This document shows positions 34,429-43,274 of a stretch of 62,257 bases of DNA, in pieces. Made by a program: the position numbers and the translations under genes. Source of the stretch: an uncultured Eubacteriales bacterium (lineage in GTDB: Bacteria; Bacillota; Clostridia; Oscillospirales; CAG-272); the NCBI GenBank assembly GCA_902491535.1, contig CABUHS010000014.1:1-62257 (forward strand), in the 5' to 3' direction. Position 1 is the stretch's first letter. Every line of letters begins with the position of its first letter. The notes below the pieces were generated by a model. It was not told the DNA's origin. It saw only the letters and a program-made list of their open reading frames with translations, and ran no database searches.

Positions 34429-34559
34429 AAGAAATTACCTCCGAACATCGTTCCTCCGAGCAGGAAATTCATAACTGCTCGAACCGCCAGCCGCCCTAAA
34501 ACAAAAGCGACAATAATGATTACGAGTAGGATAATCAACCGTTTTTGTGTAAGTGTCAT
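34425..34559 (-). CDS. 44-residue membrane peptide, first gene of the hydrolase operon
   Basis: ATG 34559 follows AGAAAGGAAATC. The peptide starts MTLTQKRLIILLVIIIVAF, a single transmembrane helix, and ends GGTMFGGNFL. Its TGA overlaps the next ATG, so translation is coupled. Likely a real small membrane protein, function unknown. Confidence 0.7.
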   Translation of the reverse strand: MTLTQKRLIILLVIIIVAFVLGRLAVRAVMNFLLGGTMFGGNFL

Positions 34560-34588
34560 TCTTTTGATTTCCTTTCTGCCGGTTACTA

Positions 34589-34617
34589 TTGACTTTCCGT
34601 TTTCACTGTGCTATGAT
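34589..34617 (+). promoter_or_regulatory. Promoter of the cargo TetR gene
   Basis: TTGACT (34589-34594), 17 bp, TATGAT (34612-34617). Confidence 0.75.
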
Positions 34618-34623
34618 AATGGT

Positions 34624-34637
34624 GATACATTCGTATC
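34624..34637. promoter_or_regulatory. Candidate TetR operator between divergent promoters
   Basis: GATAC-ATTC-GTATC is a perfect inverted repeat. It lies 7 bp after the plus -10 box and 10 bp beyond the minus -10 box, so one bound repressor could block both promoters. Confidence 0.6.
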
Positions 34638-34646
34638 GCTGATATA

Positions 34647-34675
34647 ATTGTATCATCGCATTTTCTTAGTGTCAA
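34647..34675 (-). promoter_or_regulatory. Promoter of the hydrolase operon
   Basis: Minus strand TTGACA (34675-34670), 17 bp, TACAAT (34652-34647). Confidence 0.8.
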
Positions 34676-34689
34676 TAGGAGGCGACAAA

Positions 34690-35223
34690 ATGAGACAAAT
34701 ATCAAAAAATGTATCACCGTTCAGCAATGAAGCGAGAAACACTTATGTCATAGAGCATATTACAGACGCACTTCTGAAACTGCTGCAGGACAAATCTATC
34801 GGGGATATTTCCATCAGTGAATTATGCGATCTTGCCGGTATCGGCAGAGCTTCATTTTATCGGAACTTTGAAAGTAAAGAGGATATTCTGCGAAGATATA
34901 TCAATGAAATATTCAAGGAATGGACAGACGAAGCGGATAAAAAGCAAAACAGACCATTGAACGAATTACTCAGCTTACTGTTTGCACATTTTGAAAAACA
35001 TCGGGAATTTTATAGCCTGCTTAATGAAAAAAATCTTGTGTACCTTTTGAAAGATGTTATTATCGGTCTTTGCGGGCCGAAGCTCGAACATTCAAAGATA
35101 GAAGCATATGCAAGAGCATATATTTCCTATACGCTGTATGGCTGGATTGAAGTGTGGTTTCAACGTGGAATGCAGGAATCAGCGGATGAGATAGCGGGAA
35201 TGTTCAAAGGTCAGGGACTCTGA
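34690..35223 (+). CDS. TetR/AcrR-type regulator of the hydrolase cargo operon
   Basis: The 177-residue protein starts at ATG 34690 with AGGAGGCGAC upstream; an in-frame ATG at 34648 lies inside the opposite promoter. The HTH reads IGDISISELCDLAGIGRASFYRNF (within the first ~60 residues). A helical ligand-binding region follows with a conserved YTLYGWIEVWFQRGM block. It is divergent from the hydrolase operon and probably represses it and itself. Confidence 0.88.
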   Translation: MRQISKNVSPFSNEARNTYVIEHITDALLKLLQDKSIGDISISELCDLAGIGRASFYRNFESKEDILRRYINEIFKEWTDEADKKQNRPLNELLSLLFAHFEKHREFYSLLNEKNLVYLLKDVIIGLCGPKLEHSKIEAYARAYISYTLYGWIEVWFQRGMQESADEIAGMFKGQGL

Positions 35224-35354
35224 CATAAATCGGAATATTCGAAAGTTAAACAAAAATCTATAAAAGTAATTATATTTTATTTAATCAATTATTTTCTTCT
35301 CTGCCGTAATCTCTTTTCAAGTGGGAAGTTCACTGCACCCGGCATAATGAAAGG

Positions 35355-35408
35355 TACCACCTGTCACCAAAAGGCCGCAGTTGCCCCTTGGTGTGGGTGG
35401 TATTTTTT
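35355..35408 (+). terminator. Terminator facing the cargo/ICE boundary
   Basis: TACCACC/GGTGGTA and CACCAA/TTGGTG form a two-part stem followed by TTTTTT. It probably ends TetR transcription before the minus-strand transfer genes. Confidence 0.7.
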
Positions 35409-35413
35409 GCCGC

Positions 35414-35674
35414 CTATTTTCTGCGAAGCATATAAAGCAAGCTGCTTTTTCCGCCTTTTTCACGGTATCGCTGCTCGGTTTCAAGAAGTCCGGCCTTTCT
35501 CAAATCCTGCAGCGCTCTGCGGACGGTAGACTGCGACAGCTTCAGCTCGCTTGCGATGGTCGGGATCGCAGGCCAGCATTCTCCGTCTTTGTTTGCTCTG
35601 TCAGAGAGATAAATATAAACGGATACCGCACGGTGTGGCAGATCCATGCGGTATAAAAAATCAAGCCTGCCCAT
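35414..35674 (-). CDS. Winged-helix DNA-binding protein at the end of the transfer operon
   Basis: The 86-residue protein contains a RepA/GntR-like winged helix: VYIYLSDRANKDGECWPAIPTIASELKLSQSTVRRALQDLRKAGLLETEQRYREKGGKSS is split into helix, turn and wing (key TIASELKLSQSTVRRAL). Its start overlaps the VirD4 stop by 14 bp. It may regulate the element or serve in replication. Confidence 0.8.
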   Translation of the reverse strand: MGRLDFLYRMDLPHRAVSVYIYLSDRANKDGECWPAIPTIASELKLSQSTVRRALQDLRKAGLLETEQRYREKGGKSSLLYMLRRK

Positions 35675-37574
35675 CAGACTGCACCTCCTGTTCCTGCCTC
35701 ATAACCGGCTGCTGGCTTCTGCGGTTTCTCGGCGCAGTCTGCAGAGCAGCACCGCCGCTTCGCCGTTTTTCCTTATCCTGCTGTCTTGCCGGGCTTGGCT
35801 CATTCTTCTCCGTCATCTGCTGCTCCTGACCTCCCGAAGCTCCGCTTTCTTCCTGCGGTGCAGGAGGTTCCAGCAAATCAGGACGGTATTTTTTCACGAT
35901 GCCGTCCATGATATCCTTCTTGGCAGCATACTCCACCTTGCGGTTACCTTGATCCGGGATTTCATAAGGATTGTTCTCGTCAAATACAATGCCCCACTTA
36001 AAGAACAGTTTCAGTTTAACCTTCATGGGATAAAAACCCGTTTTCATGACAACGAACTGACCTTTCGGCATAGATTTAAGCTCATCGGCTGTCATAAGCG
36101 GGCGCTCAATCATCTGCAGCGACTCAGACGGATCGCTCTTGCTCCGGCTGACAGATCCCGACATAACCGTTCGGCTGCCGAGGGCTTTGGACAATGTTTC
36201 CGCAGAGCTTGACTGTGGAGCAAAGCCGCCGAAGATAGTGAGCTGTGTGTTGTCCACAATAATCTCTGCACCCTCTTTGCCATAGTTCTTTTCAAGTTGG
36301 GAGAAGGATTGGATAATGGGAACGATCTGCAAGCGTCTTGAACGGGAAGCAGAAAACATCATCTCGGCGGATTCAATCTTTGGAAGCGTTCCGTACTCGT
36401 CGCAGAAGAACACGCAGCGGTTTTTCAGTTTGCCGCCGTTCTCATCCGCAACAGCAAGGATTTCCCGGTATAGCTGCTGGATAATCAGGCTGATCATGAA
36501 GAAGGTCGCCGGATTTTCTTCCGGCATAATGATAAACAAAGCAGACTTTTCCTTACAGAATTTTTCTGCATCAATCTCGGTGTCGAAGCACAGTATCTGC
36601 TCCAATTCCGAATCAAGAAAGGCGTTCAGCCTTGAAAGAGCCGTACTCATAACGCTTGCCATTGACTGTTCGGCGGTATTCAGGGCGGCTCCGGCAAACC
36701 ACTTGGCTTTGTGATCGTTCGGCAACAGCTCCATGAGCTGCTGGAACTGATTCCTGCCTTTCTTTCCCGATGGCGCCAGCAGTTCCTGAATGATTTTGAA
36801 CACAGACACAATGTGCCGCTGCTCCGGCTTGCAAAACTCCGCTACCAGCAGGATGGTTGCGGTCAACAGGCCTTCGGCTGCATCATAAAAATAGGCGTTC
36901 TGCCCGAAGCTCGCCGCATCCATACCTGACAGGATGATGGTCTTTGAAATGATCTTGGCATACTTCTCGCACCGTGCCTTGTAAACCAGCTTATCGGGAT
37001 TTGCCTGATACAAATCCATATACTTGTTCACAAGGTGCAGAAGATTATTGCCGTTGCTTCGTGTCGGATTTCGCAGATCAATCACCGATACATGGTAGCC
37101 ATAGTCTTTGGCGATCTGCCCGTAGTTTCGCATAATATCGCCCTTGGTATCGGTGGAGAGCCAGCTCATACCGGAAGCGCAGGCATACTCGATACAGGGA
37201 TACAGCCAATAGGCTGTCTTACCAACGCCCGCCGCACCAATCATCAGTGCATGGACATCGCCGGTATCTACCATCGCCGTGGTGTTACCGGTGCAGCCGA
37301 CAATAATGCCCTGCGGCAATTCTGCGCCTTCGATAGTGGTTGGTTTCTCACCACGCTTTGCTTGTTCACGCCATCGCTCCGGTGTAAACGGAATATGGCG
37401 ATAGGTCTTTCGGATTTCATGTTTGGTCGCCCATCGGGCCGTGCCATGCTGCCCATCGCCAACCGTCCGGCTCTTGATATTGTTCAGGCTGTAGATATGG
37501 GCAAGCAAGGTCACGCCGCCGAGAACAGCAAACATGACCGCGCCTATAAGCACTAAAGTTGTAACGCCTGACAT
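35661..37574 (-). CDS. VirD4/TraG-type coupling ATPase
   Basis: The 637-residue protein has an N-terminal transmembrane helix (~5-27), Walker A GAAGVGKT (113-120), Walker B CVFFCDEYGTLP (middle region) and the IIQSFSQLEKNYG motif typical of coupling proteins. The C-terminal ~70 residues are a charged, Gln/Pro/Ser-rich tail. It moves relaxase-bound DNA to the type IV secretion channel. The gene overlaps the TOPRIM gene upstream by 22 bp. Confidence 0.92.
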   Translation of the reverse strand: MSGVTTLVLIGAVMFAVLGGVTLLAHIYSLNNIKSRTVGDGQHGTARWATKHEIRKTYRHIPFTPERWREQAKRGEKPTTIEGAELPQGIIVGCTGNTTAMVDTGDVHALMIGAAGVGKTAYWLYPCIEYACASGMSWLSTDTKGDIMRNYGQIAKDYGYHVSVIDLRNPTRSNGNNLLHLVNKYMDLYQANPDKLVYKARCEKYAKIISKTIILSGMDAASFGQNAYFYDAAEGLLTATILLVAEFCKPEQRHIVSVFKIIQELLAPSGKKGRNQFQQLMELLPNDHKAKWFAGAALNTAEQSMASVMSTALSRLNAFLDSELEQILCFDTEIDAEKFCKEKSALFIIMPEENPATFFMISLIIQQLYREILAVADENGGKLKNRCVFFCDEYGTLPKIESAEMMFSASRSRRLQIVPIIQSFSQLEKNYGKEGAEIIVDNTQLTIFGGFAPQSSSAETLSKALGSRTVMSGSVSRSKSDPSESLQMIERPLMTADELKSMPKGQFVVMKTGFYPMKVKLKLFFKWGIVFDENNPYEIPDQGNRKVEYAAKKDIMDGIVKKYRPDLLEPPAPQEESGASGGQEQQMTEKNEPSPARQQDKEKRRSGGAALQTAPRNRRSQQPVMRQEQEVQSDGQA

Positions 37575-38485
37575 TCTGCTTCACCTTCTTCCTCTGATTC
37601 TTTTTCATTTGGATATAATAAATCCTCGTTCCAGTCCTTGTGGATCGGTACGAGGATTTCATGTTTTATGCCCTTGACAAAGAGGGCTTCGGATATTCTT
37701 TTGTTTGCCTTTTGTCCTGCCTCGTCATTGTCAAGGCAAAGATACACGGTATCGATCTGCGGATTGTCCGCCATCATCTGCCACAGCACCCGGTCGGATA
37801 CTCCGCAGCAGGCGGCATAGCTGTGCTTCTTCCAGCCTCCCCGATGCATGGATATGAAACTGAGCATATCTATCGGAGCTTCAAACAGGCACAGATGCCT
37901 GTCCGTCCCAAGCCAGTGAAAGCTGTACTCCGGCATACTGCTGTCAACATTTCCTTTGTAGGTACTTGTCTGTCCCGTGCCTCGCTTATGTGCATGGCGG
38001 GGAATTCCGTCTGCATCGTAGCCGACAAATACAGCGTTGTGATACTTTTCGGACTCATAAATCATGCCGCTGTCTGCGAAGGTCTGCAGTACATTTTTAT
38101 CAATACCGCGCGTCCTTGTCAGGTACGCATAGGCTCTGTTCATCGTATCATTCGGCGGCGGCAGTTCAAAGGGTTTTACTTCTTTCACAATGGGCGGCGA
38201 TGTTATGAGCGTTCCTCCGCAGCCACCCAGCAGATATTCTACTGCTTCCGGGTAGTTCTTGTTATAAAACCTGCGTACAAAGTCAATGGCGTCACCGCCT
38301 TTTTCCTCATATTGATGAAACCATAAGTTTCCACGGATCGTAACCTTTGTGGAACCGTCACGCCATTCATATTCCGAGCCGGAACGCTTTAATTTCTCGC
38401 CCTGCCTGCGAAGCAGATCGGCAAGGTCTGTTCTGCGGGCCTGTTCTTTTTGTTCGTCCGTAAAATAGACATACTCTGTGGGCAT
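37553..38485 (-). CDS. DUF3991/TOPRIM primase-like protein
   Basis: Starting at ATG 38485 after GGAGGAAGA, the 310-residue protein has an N-terminal primase-like region (LADLLRRQGEKLKRSGSEYEWRDGSTKVTI, GGDAIDFVRRFY, PEAVEYLLGG). A TOPRIM domain follows with the acidic Glu in LFEAPIDMLSF and the DxD motif in YLCLDNDEAG. It probably supports replication of the transferred strand. It sits directly after the relaxase gene. Confidence 0.88.
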   Translation of the reverse strand: MPTEYVYFTDEQKEQARRTDLADLLRRQGEKLKRSGSEYEWRDGSTKVTIRGNLWFHQYEEKGGDAIDFVRRFYNKNYPEAVEYLLGGCGGTLITSPPIVKEVKPFELPPPNDTMNRAYAYLTRTRGIDKNVLQTFADSGMIYESEKYHNAVFVGYDADGIPRHAHKRGTGQTSTYKGNVDSSMPEYSFHWLGTDRHLCLFEAPIDMLSFISMHRGGWKKHSYAACCGVSDRVLWQMMADNPQIDTVYLCLDNDEAGQKANKRISEALFVKGIKHEILVPIHKDWNEDLLYPNEKESEEEGEAECQALQL

Positions 38486-38495
38486 TTTCTTCCTC

Positions 38496-41438
38496 CTATC
38501 CCTGTTTAATTCCCAGCGCTTCGTTTTTATCCTGAATCCTGCGCCGTAATTTTCTGTCGATGTGAGCGCCGTCTTTTCCTCTGCGCTCATCCTCCAAGCG
38601 ATTCTGTATGATCCGGCTGATATGGTGCAGGAGACGGAAGGCTCCCATCGCCGCCGACCAGTTTCGGTTATTTCGAATACTGTGCAGTAGCTGCCCGGCA
38701 TATTGATTTCCATGCCCGGCAGAAGCGGTCAGCCAGCGGATCGCTTCCTCATAGTCCTGCGGCACATCTTTGCTGTAGAGATACAGCTTGCCAAGCATAT
38801 ATTCTGCATAGTCATTTTCCTGTGCGACCGCTATTTTCAGCAACCGGATTGCTTTCTGAACATCCTTGAACGTATCCTCTGTCAGATAGATTTTTCCCGC
38901 AAGGTACGCAGCGTAAGGATTTTCGTTTTTCGCAGCTTTTTCCAGATATGCAAGTGCTTTTGGAATATCCTGCGGTATCGCTTCGCCGTTATATAACAGC
39001 TTGCCGAGCAAATATTCTGCAGGCGTAAAGCCTTTGTCGACGGACAGAGCAAGCAGACGGATCGCTTCAGGAACATCCTGCAATAAAACTCTGCCGTCCA
39101 AATACTCTTTGCCAAGAAGATAGGCGGCATAGGCGCTTCCGTTTTCTATTGCCTTTTTGAGCAGTTCCGCAGCCCGGTCTATATCCTGATCGGTTACTTC
39201 CCCTCGCAGAAAAACTTTGCCGAGCAGACACTGTGCGTCGGTGTTGTCCTGCTTGGCTGATTCCTCCAGCCAGTACAAGGCATAATACGCACTCTGCGTA
39301 TCATTTTCTCCCGTTAGGAACAGCTTGCCCAATGTGTACTGTGCATAGCTGTGGCCTTTCTCTGCGGCTGCGGTAAGATAATCCATTGCCTTTTGCATAT
39401 CTGCCCCAGCAAAGTCCCTGTTCAGATACAGCTTGCCGAGACCGTACAAGGCGTCGGCGTTATCCAAAGCGGCAGCCTTTTCAAAGTAATCCTTTGCCTT
39501 TGGCAGATCTTTTTCTGTTCCTGTTCCGGTCAGATTCATCTGCCCTAAACGGTAATACAGCTTATCGTCCGCCATGTTCTGCTCGATCATGAGGAAGCCT
39601 TGATATGCCTGTCTGTACCATGCATTGGCGGCGGTTCGGTCTATCTTTGTACCGATTCCTTCTTTGCACATCCGGCCAAGCTCATAGGCAGCATAGGCAT
39701 TCGGTTTTTCTCCATGCTCTGCCGCCATGTGATAGAGCGCATAGGCTTTTTCATCATCCTGCTCTACGCCTTGTCCTCTGCGGTATAAACTTCCGAGGGC
39801 ATAAGCAGCGAAAGGATTGTCCTCTGTCACAGCCTTCTCATACCACTCAGCGGCTTTCAGGCAATCCTGCTCCACGCCATATCCAAATGAAAACAGTTTG
39901 CCGATCCGGTACTGCAGGTAATCTTTTTTCTTTACTTTGGATTCCTCCGCAATAAAGGCATGATATGCTTTTGCAAACCATTCCCGCGCCTGTTCTTCGT
40001 TCTTCTCACAGCCGAGTCCCGACAGATACATTTTCCCAAGATCGTGCATGGCAAAGCCGTTGCCTTTGACTGCTTCTGCCAGCATAAGAGTGAGCGCTTT
40101 TTCAAAGTCAGGCGGTATATCCTTTGTACCATAGAGACATTTTCGCGCCTGTTTGTACTCGTCTGTCCACCAAGTCTGCTTCTTTTTCTGACCGCCGCCG
40201 TAGGAATATGAGGTATCATGAGCATCCTGTTCGGTCGGCTCGTCCGGCATCTGTTCGGAATCCATATCCATCTCCGCCGCTTCGGGATCGGGAGCAGGCT
40301 GTTCCTCCGCATTTTCTATTGGAATACGGTCGGCAATAATATTCATCGCTTCCTGTATGACAGCGTTTTTGATAGACTTAAATTCTTTGTTCTGCGAGAG
40401 AGGAATTCGCTTTGGCATTTCTTTTGTATAGGTCTGTATGACTTCCTCCCGTTTCTGATACCACAACGCATAGAGAGAGGCGAGACGCTCGTCCTTTCCG
40501 ATCTCATCCACAATGGCGTCAATGAGGTCTTTGACATCCGCTTTCAGATAGCCGTACACCTTTTTGCCGCTTGTTTTTGATAGGCGGTCTGCCAGCTTCA
40601 CAAGCATATTTTCCACAGCCGGATTGTCATAGGTTCCGCTGTTGATTTTTCCAATCATTTCTGCCATGAGCTTTCTGCTTTCAGACTTCAGCGCATCCCG
40701 ATGCTCCGTCTGCTGCTCGTAAACGCAGAGCAAATCCTGTGCGAAGATATCCTTTGCGAAGGAGGAACGCAGATTGTTCACGCCTTGCTTTGTGAGATAG
40801 CCTTCGTTTGGATTTGTGGAGTAGGCGATGAGATGCACATGGGGATGATGGCTTTCATCATGGAACGCAGCAAACCACCGGAGATTCTCCATCGGGATTT
40901 TCAGATTTTCACTCAGAGCTGCCGTCTGCGTCCGCAGCATATCCCGCCAGCGGTATCCGTCATCGAAGCCAAGCCTTGCCGCATCCTCACGGCGAAGAGA
41001 CAGGATGGCTGTCCACACATTTCCCTGATGCTGATTCAATTCTTCGGACACTTCCGAGAGATTGACACTGATTCCGTCATCGGTGAACAGACCGTGAGAG
41101 CCAAACCGCTGCACTCTTGGACGGGTTGCAATATAATCCGCATAGGTTTTTCCTGTCATCATCTCCTGTGCATTGTCCTCCAGCGCACGGGTAATAAACT
41201 CGGAGGCGTCTCCAACCGTCATGGTGCAAAGGTAGTCATCATACTCATGCATATCCTTTGCATCGGGAAAGTCCCGGAGGATTTTCTCAATCAAGTCCTT
41301 CTGTTTTTTTGAAGCGGGAAGATATTTTTTGCTGTCATCGATCTTATCCACGCCTTCACGGGTAGCAATATATTTCAGATAGCCTCCGGCTTTTTTACCC
41401 GGCTTTATGAATTTGAATTTCGTAACAAGCTTCGCCAT
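38496..41438 (-). CDS. MobP-type relaxase fused to Sel1 repeats
   Basis: The first ~400 residues are a relaxase: a conserved N-terminus (KFKFIKPGKKAGGYLKYIATREG) and the three-histidine metal motif FHDESHHPHVHLI (H193-H202). After an acidic linker, residues ~440-940 hold at least twelve Sel1/TPR-like repeats (LGKLYLxG...KAxxWLEKAA). Related MobP relaxases exist with and without such repeats. The repeats probably act as a protein-binding scaffold in the transfer complex. It starts 3 bp after the RHH-like accessory gene. Confidence 0.9.
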   Translation of the reverse strand: MAKLVTKFKFIKPGKKAGGYLKYIATREGVDKIDDSKKYLPASKKQKDLIEKILRDFPDAKDMHEYDDYLCTMTVGDASEFITRALEDNAQEMMTGKTYADYIATRPRVQRFGSHGLFTDDGISVNLSEVSEELNQHQGNVWTAILSLRREDAARLGFDDGYRWRDMLRTQTAALSENLKIPMENLRWFAAFHDESHHPHVHLIAYSTNPNEGYLTKQGVNNLRSSFAKDIFAQDLLCVYEQQTEHRDALKSESRKLMAEMIGKINSGTYDNPAVENMLVKLADRLSKTSGKKVYGYLKADVKDLIDAIVDEIGKDERLASLYALWYQKREEVIQTYTKEMPKRIPLSQNKEFKSIKNAVIQEAMNIIADRIPIENAEEQPAPDPEAAEMDMDSEQMPDEPTEQDAHDTSYSYGGGQKKKQTWWTDEYKQARKCLYGTKDIPPDFEKALTLMLAEAVKGNGFAMHDLGKMYLSGLGCEKNEEQAREWFAKAYHAFIAEESKVKKKDYLQYRIGKLFSFGYGVEQDCLKAAEWYEKAVTEDNPFAAYALGSLYRRGQGVEQDDEKAYALYHMAAEHGEKPNAYAAYELGRMCKEGIGTKIDRTAANAWYRQAYQGFLMIEQNMADDKLYYRLGQMNLTGTGTEKDLPKAKDYFEKAAALDNADALYGLGKLYLNRDFAGADMQKAMDYLTAAAEKGHSYAQYTLGKLFLTGENDTQSAYYALYWLEESAKQDNTDAQCLLGKVFLRGEVTDQDIDRAAELLKKAIENGSAYAAYLLGKEYLDGRVLLQDVPEAIRLLALSVDKGFTPAEYLLGKLLYNGEAIPQDIPKALAYLEKAAKNENPYAAYLAGKIYLTEDTFKDVQKAIRLLKIAVAQENDYAEYMLGKLYLYSKDVPQDYEEAIRWLTASAGHGNQYAGQLLHSIRNNRNWSAAMGAFRLLHHISRIIQNRLEDERRGKDGAHIDRKLRRRIQDKNEALGIKQG

Positions 41439-41441
41439 ATG

Positions 41442-41843
41442 CTATCCTTTCTGCCAATCGATAGCGTCTGCGAAGGACAGTGAACCGTTCAGCCGCTTGA
41501 CCTCCTTTACACATTCACCGCGCAGACGGTTCAGTGCAACCTCATCGATCTCGTTGGTAGCCGCCACCACATTCTGCAGGACGGCAAGCTCCACGGCAAT
41601 CTTAAACAGCATCCGGCTTGTCCGGTTATCGCTTTCCGCAACGATTGCTTTGAGCGTAGAGGTTACCACGCTCGGCAGATAGCCGTCTTTATCCTCCGAT
41701 GTGAGGTAGCCGATATAGAAATTGACTGCCTTTTCAATGAATTCCGACCTGCTGTCGCAGTTGTCTTGCTGATAGATTTTCCCTACTTTTTCAAGGGTGT
41801 CGGGATACATCCACAGGGCAAATTTTTTCTTATTCTCGAACAT
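41442..41843 (-). CDS. Relaxase accessory protein, MobC/ribbon-helix-helix-like
   Basis: The 133-residue protein begins with a strand-helix pattern (FALWMYPDTLEKVGKIYQQDNCDSRSEFIEKAVNFYIGYL) typical of ribbon-helix-helix DNA-binding proteins, followed by a helical tail. Position directly before the relaxase suggests it binds oriT and helps nicking. It starts after AAAGGAGATGGATA. Confidence 0.75.
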   Translation of the reverse strand: MFENKKKFALWMYPDTLEKVGKIYQQDNCDSRSEFIEKAVNFYIGYLTSEDKDGYLPSVVTSTLKAIVAESDNRTSRMLFKIAVELAVLQNVVAATNEIDEVALNRLRGECVKEVKRLNGSLSFADAIDWQKG

Positions 41844-42223
41844 TATCCATCTCCTTTCAGCACCGCCGCAACGCCTTCTGCAACACCGTGCCTTTTCCTT
41901 TTGATACCTGCGGTTTCAGGCAGATACAACCCCAACCACAGGCATTTAGGCAAATTTACAACCCCTGCGGATTTTGGGAGAGGAAAGCATATAAAAGCCT
42001 TATGCGGTCGGCATTGCCGTCCGCTGTGAACCGAGCCGGGGAAGCGTAAGCAACCCCGACTCTTTCTCCTGCTTACATATCGACCTTGTGACATCTGCCG
42101 ATACGAGGCTTTTTACCGCTTTCTACACCTCGCTCAAATCTGCCCGAAACGGCTTGTATTTCCTCTTTGCGGGTGTTTCCTCGCACCTGTTCCTGAAAGC
42201 CCCGCAAATCGGCACACGGTGGC
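41844..42223. other. 380-bp non-coding region, candidate oriT
   Basis: The largest gene-free stretch in the transfer region lies immediately upstream of the accessory protein and relaxase genes, the usual oriT place. It contains an imperfect inverted repeat GGGG...CCCC around GCGTAAGC (about 42037-42057) and several CCGC/GCGG-rich short repeats. No nic sequence is identified. Confidence 0.4.
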
Positions 42224-42634
42224 TCACAGGCTCATCATGGTCGGCTTTTCCTTTACGGAGATTTCTTTTCCTTCCAGCGTTTCAAAATTGCTTTCCGTAT
42301 AGGACAGTTCATTTTCGGAAGCGATGCGGTCGAGGACATCCAGCATATCCTGTTCTTTCATGCTGACCGAATCGGTCGGGTTATCATAGCAGATCCATTC
42401 CTCCGAGTCAGGATCGTCTTTGACAAACACATCGTATCCGAGAAGTAGCTCACCGCCTGCCCGATAAAGGACAGCGTCGATTTTTAAACATCCCGCGGTA
42501 AGCGTCGCCGCTACCGTTTCGGAAAAATTGGAAGGATTCATTTTCTGTATCTGCCGGATTTCATCCTCGTCATGCAGCTTTTCAAAAGAATACCTGTTTC
42601 CAAGTTCGGTTTTCAGTTTCTGTATTAGATTCAT
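42224..42634 (-). CDS. Conserved-type element protein of unknown function
   Basis: The 136-residue protein starts at ATG 42634 behind GGAATGGAG. It is acidic, with MNLIQKLKTELGNRYSFEKL at its start, and includes YRAGGELLLGYDVFV and a Trp/Tyr-rich strand. No motif is recognised. It sits between oriT and the cyclotransferase gene in the operon. Confidence 0.65.
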   Translation of the reverse strand: MNLIQKLKTELGNRYSFEKLHDEDEIRQIQKMNPSNFSETVAATLTAGCLKIDAVLYRAGGELLLGYDVFVKDDPDSEEWICYDNPTDSVSMKEQDMLDVLDRIASENELSYTESNFETLEGKEISVKEKPTMMSL

Positions 42635-42650
42635 AGCGCACACTCCATTC

Positions 42651-43259
42651 CTACATTGACATTCCGTCCGAAAAATAAAAGGGATCGGACTCGCAGTCTT
42701 CGTCATTTAATTCTTCGCCGTCATCTTCATCCAGCCCATCGAATTCCTCATCGTCATCCTCAGAGCCGTATGTGTCAAACAGTGTCTGCTGACTTTGGTA
42801 CTGCCGGTTCTCGGAATAGTACCGCTGTGCGCTGTCGCCCACTGCCTGATCCAGGACATCCGTATCCATTTCACAATCGTGATAGCCCTCCAGCACCGTT
42901 TGATAGTAATATGGCGACGGCATACCGAAACGCATTTTCAGATTCATGATATATACCATCGCTGATACTTCTTCGCCGTCAAGCTGTACGGGAACATCCT
43001 GCTTGAAGTAGTGGGAGGGATATCCTTCGTAACGATCAAGAGACTGTTCGTCCCTCGGCTGGATTTCCCATACCGCCACGGGGACGGAAGCGCCTTCTTT
43101 CGGAGCGATGGTTGCGAACGCTCCGTTCGGCTGTCCCTTAAACTGCAGCTCGTAATCTTCAATCGTTCCGACGCCATACAGCTTTGCCGTAGGGCAGCGG
43201 TATTTCATCTGCCGGATATTCAGGTTGCTGCCATAGGCAACATAGAGCCGTTTACTCAT
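42651..43259 (-). CDS. Gamma-glutamylcyclotransferase/AIG2-like protein
   Basis: The 202-residue protein starts at ATG 43259. The BtrG/AIG2 fold is marked by VAYGSNLN at the N-terminus and SLDRYEGYPSHYF, whose Glu is the expected catalytic acid. The last ~40 residues are strongly acidic. Such cyclotransferases remove or rearrange gamma-glutamyl groups. It is the direct neighbour of an amidoligase, so the two probably act on the same peptide bond. Confidence 0.85.
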   Translation of the reverse strand: MSKRLYVAYGSNLNIRQMKYRCPTAKLYGVGTIEDYELQFKGQPNGAFATIAPKEGASVPVAVWEIQPRDEQSLDRYEGYPSHYFKQDVPVQLDGEEVSAMVYIMNLKMRFGMPSPYYYQTVLEGYHDCEMDTDVLDQAVGDSAQRYYSENRQYQSQQTLFDTYGSEDDDEEFDGLDEDDGEELNDEDCESDPFYFSDGMSM

Positions 43260-43274
43260 ATTCAATCATTCCTT

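Noticed and set aside
41843..42094. 83-codon minus-strand frame upstream of the RHH gene
   Set aside because: Basic, Gly/Arg-rich product without motif, and the segment is the likely oriT region.
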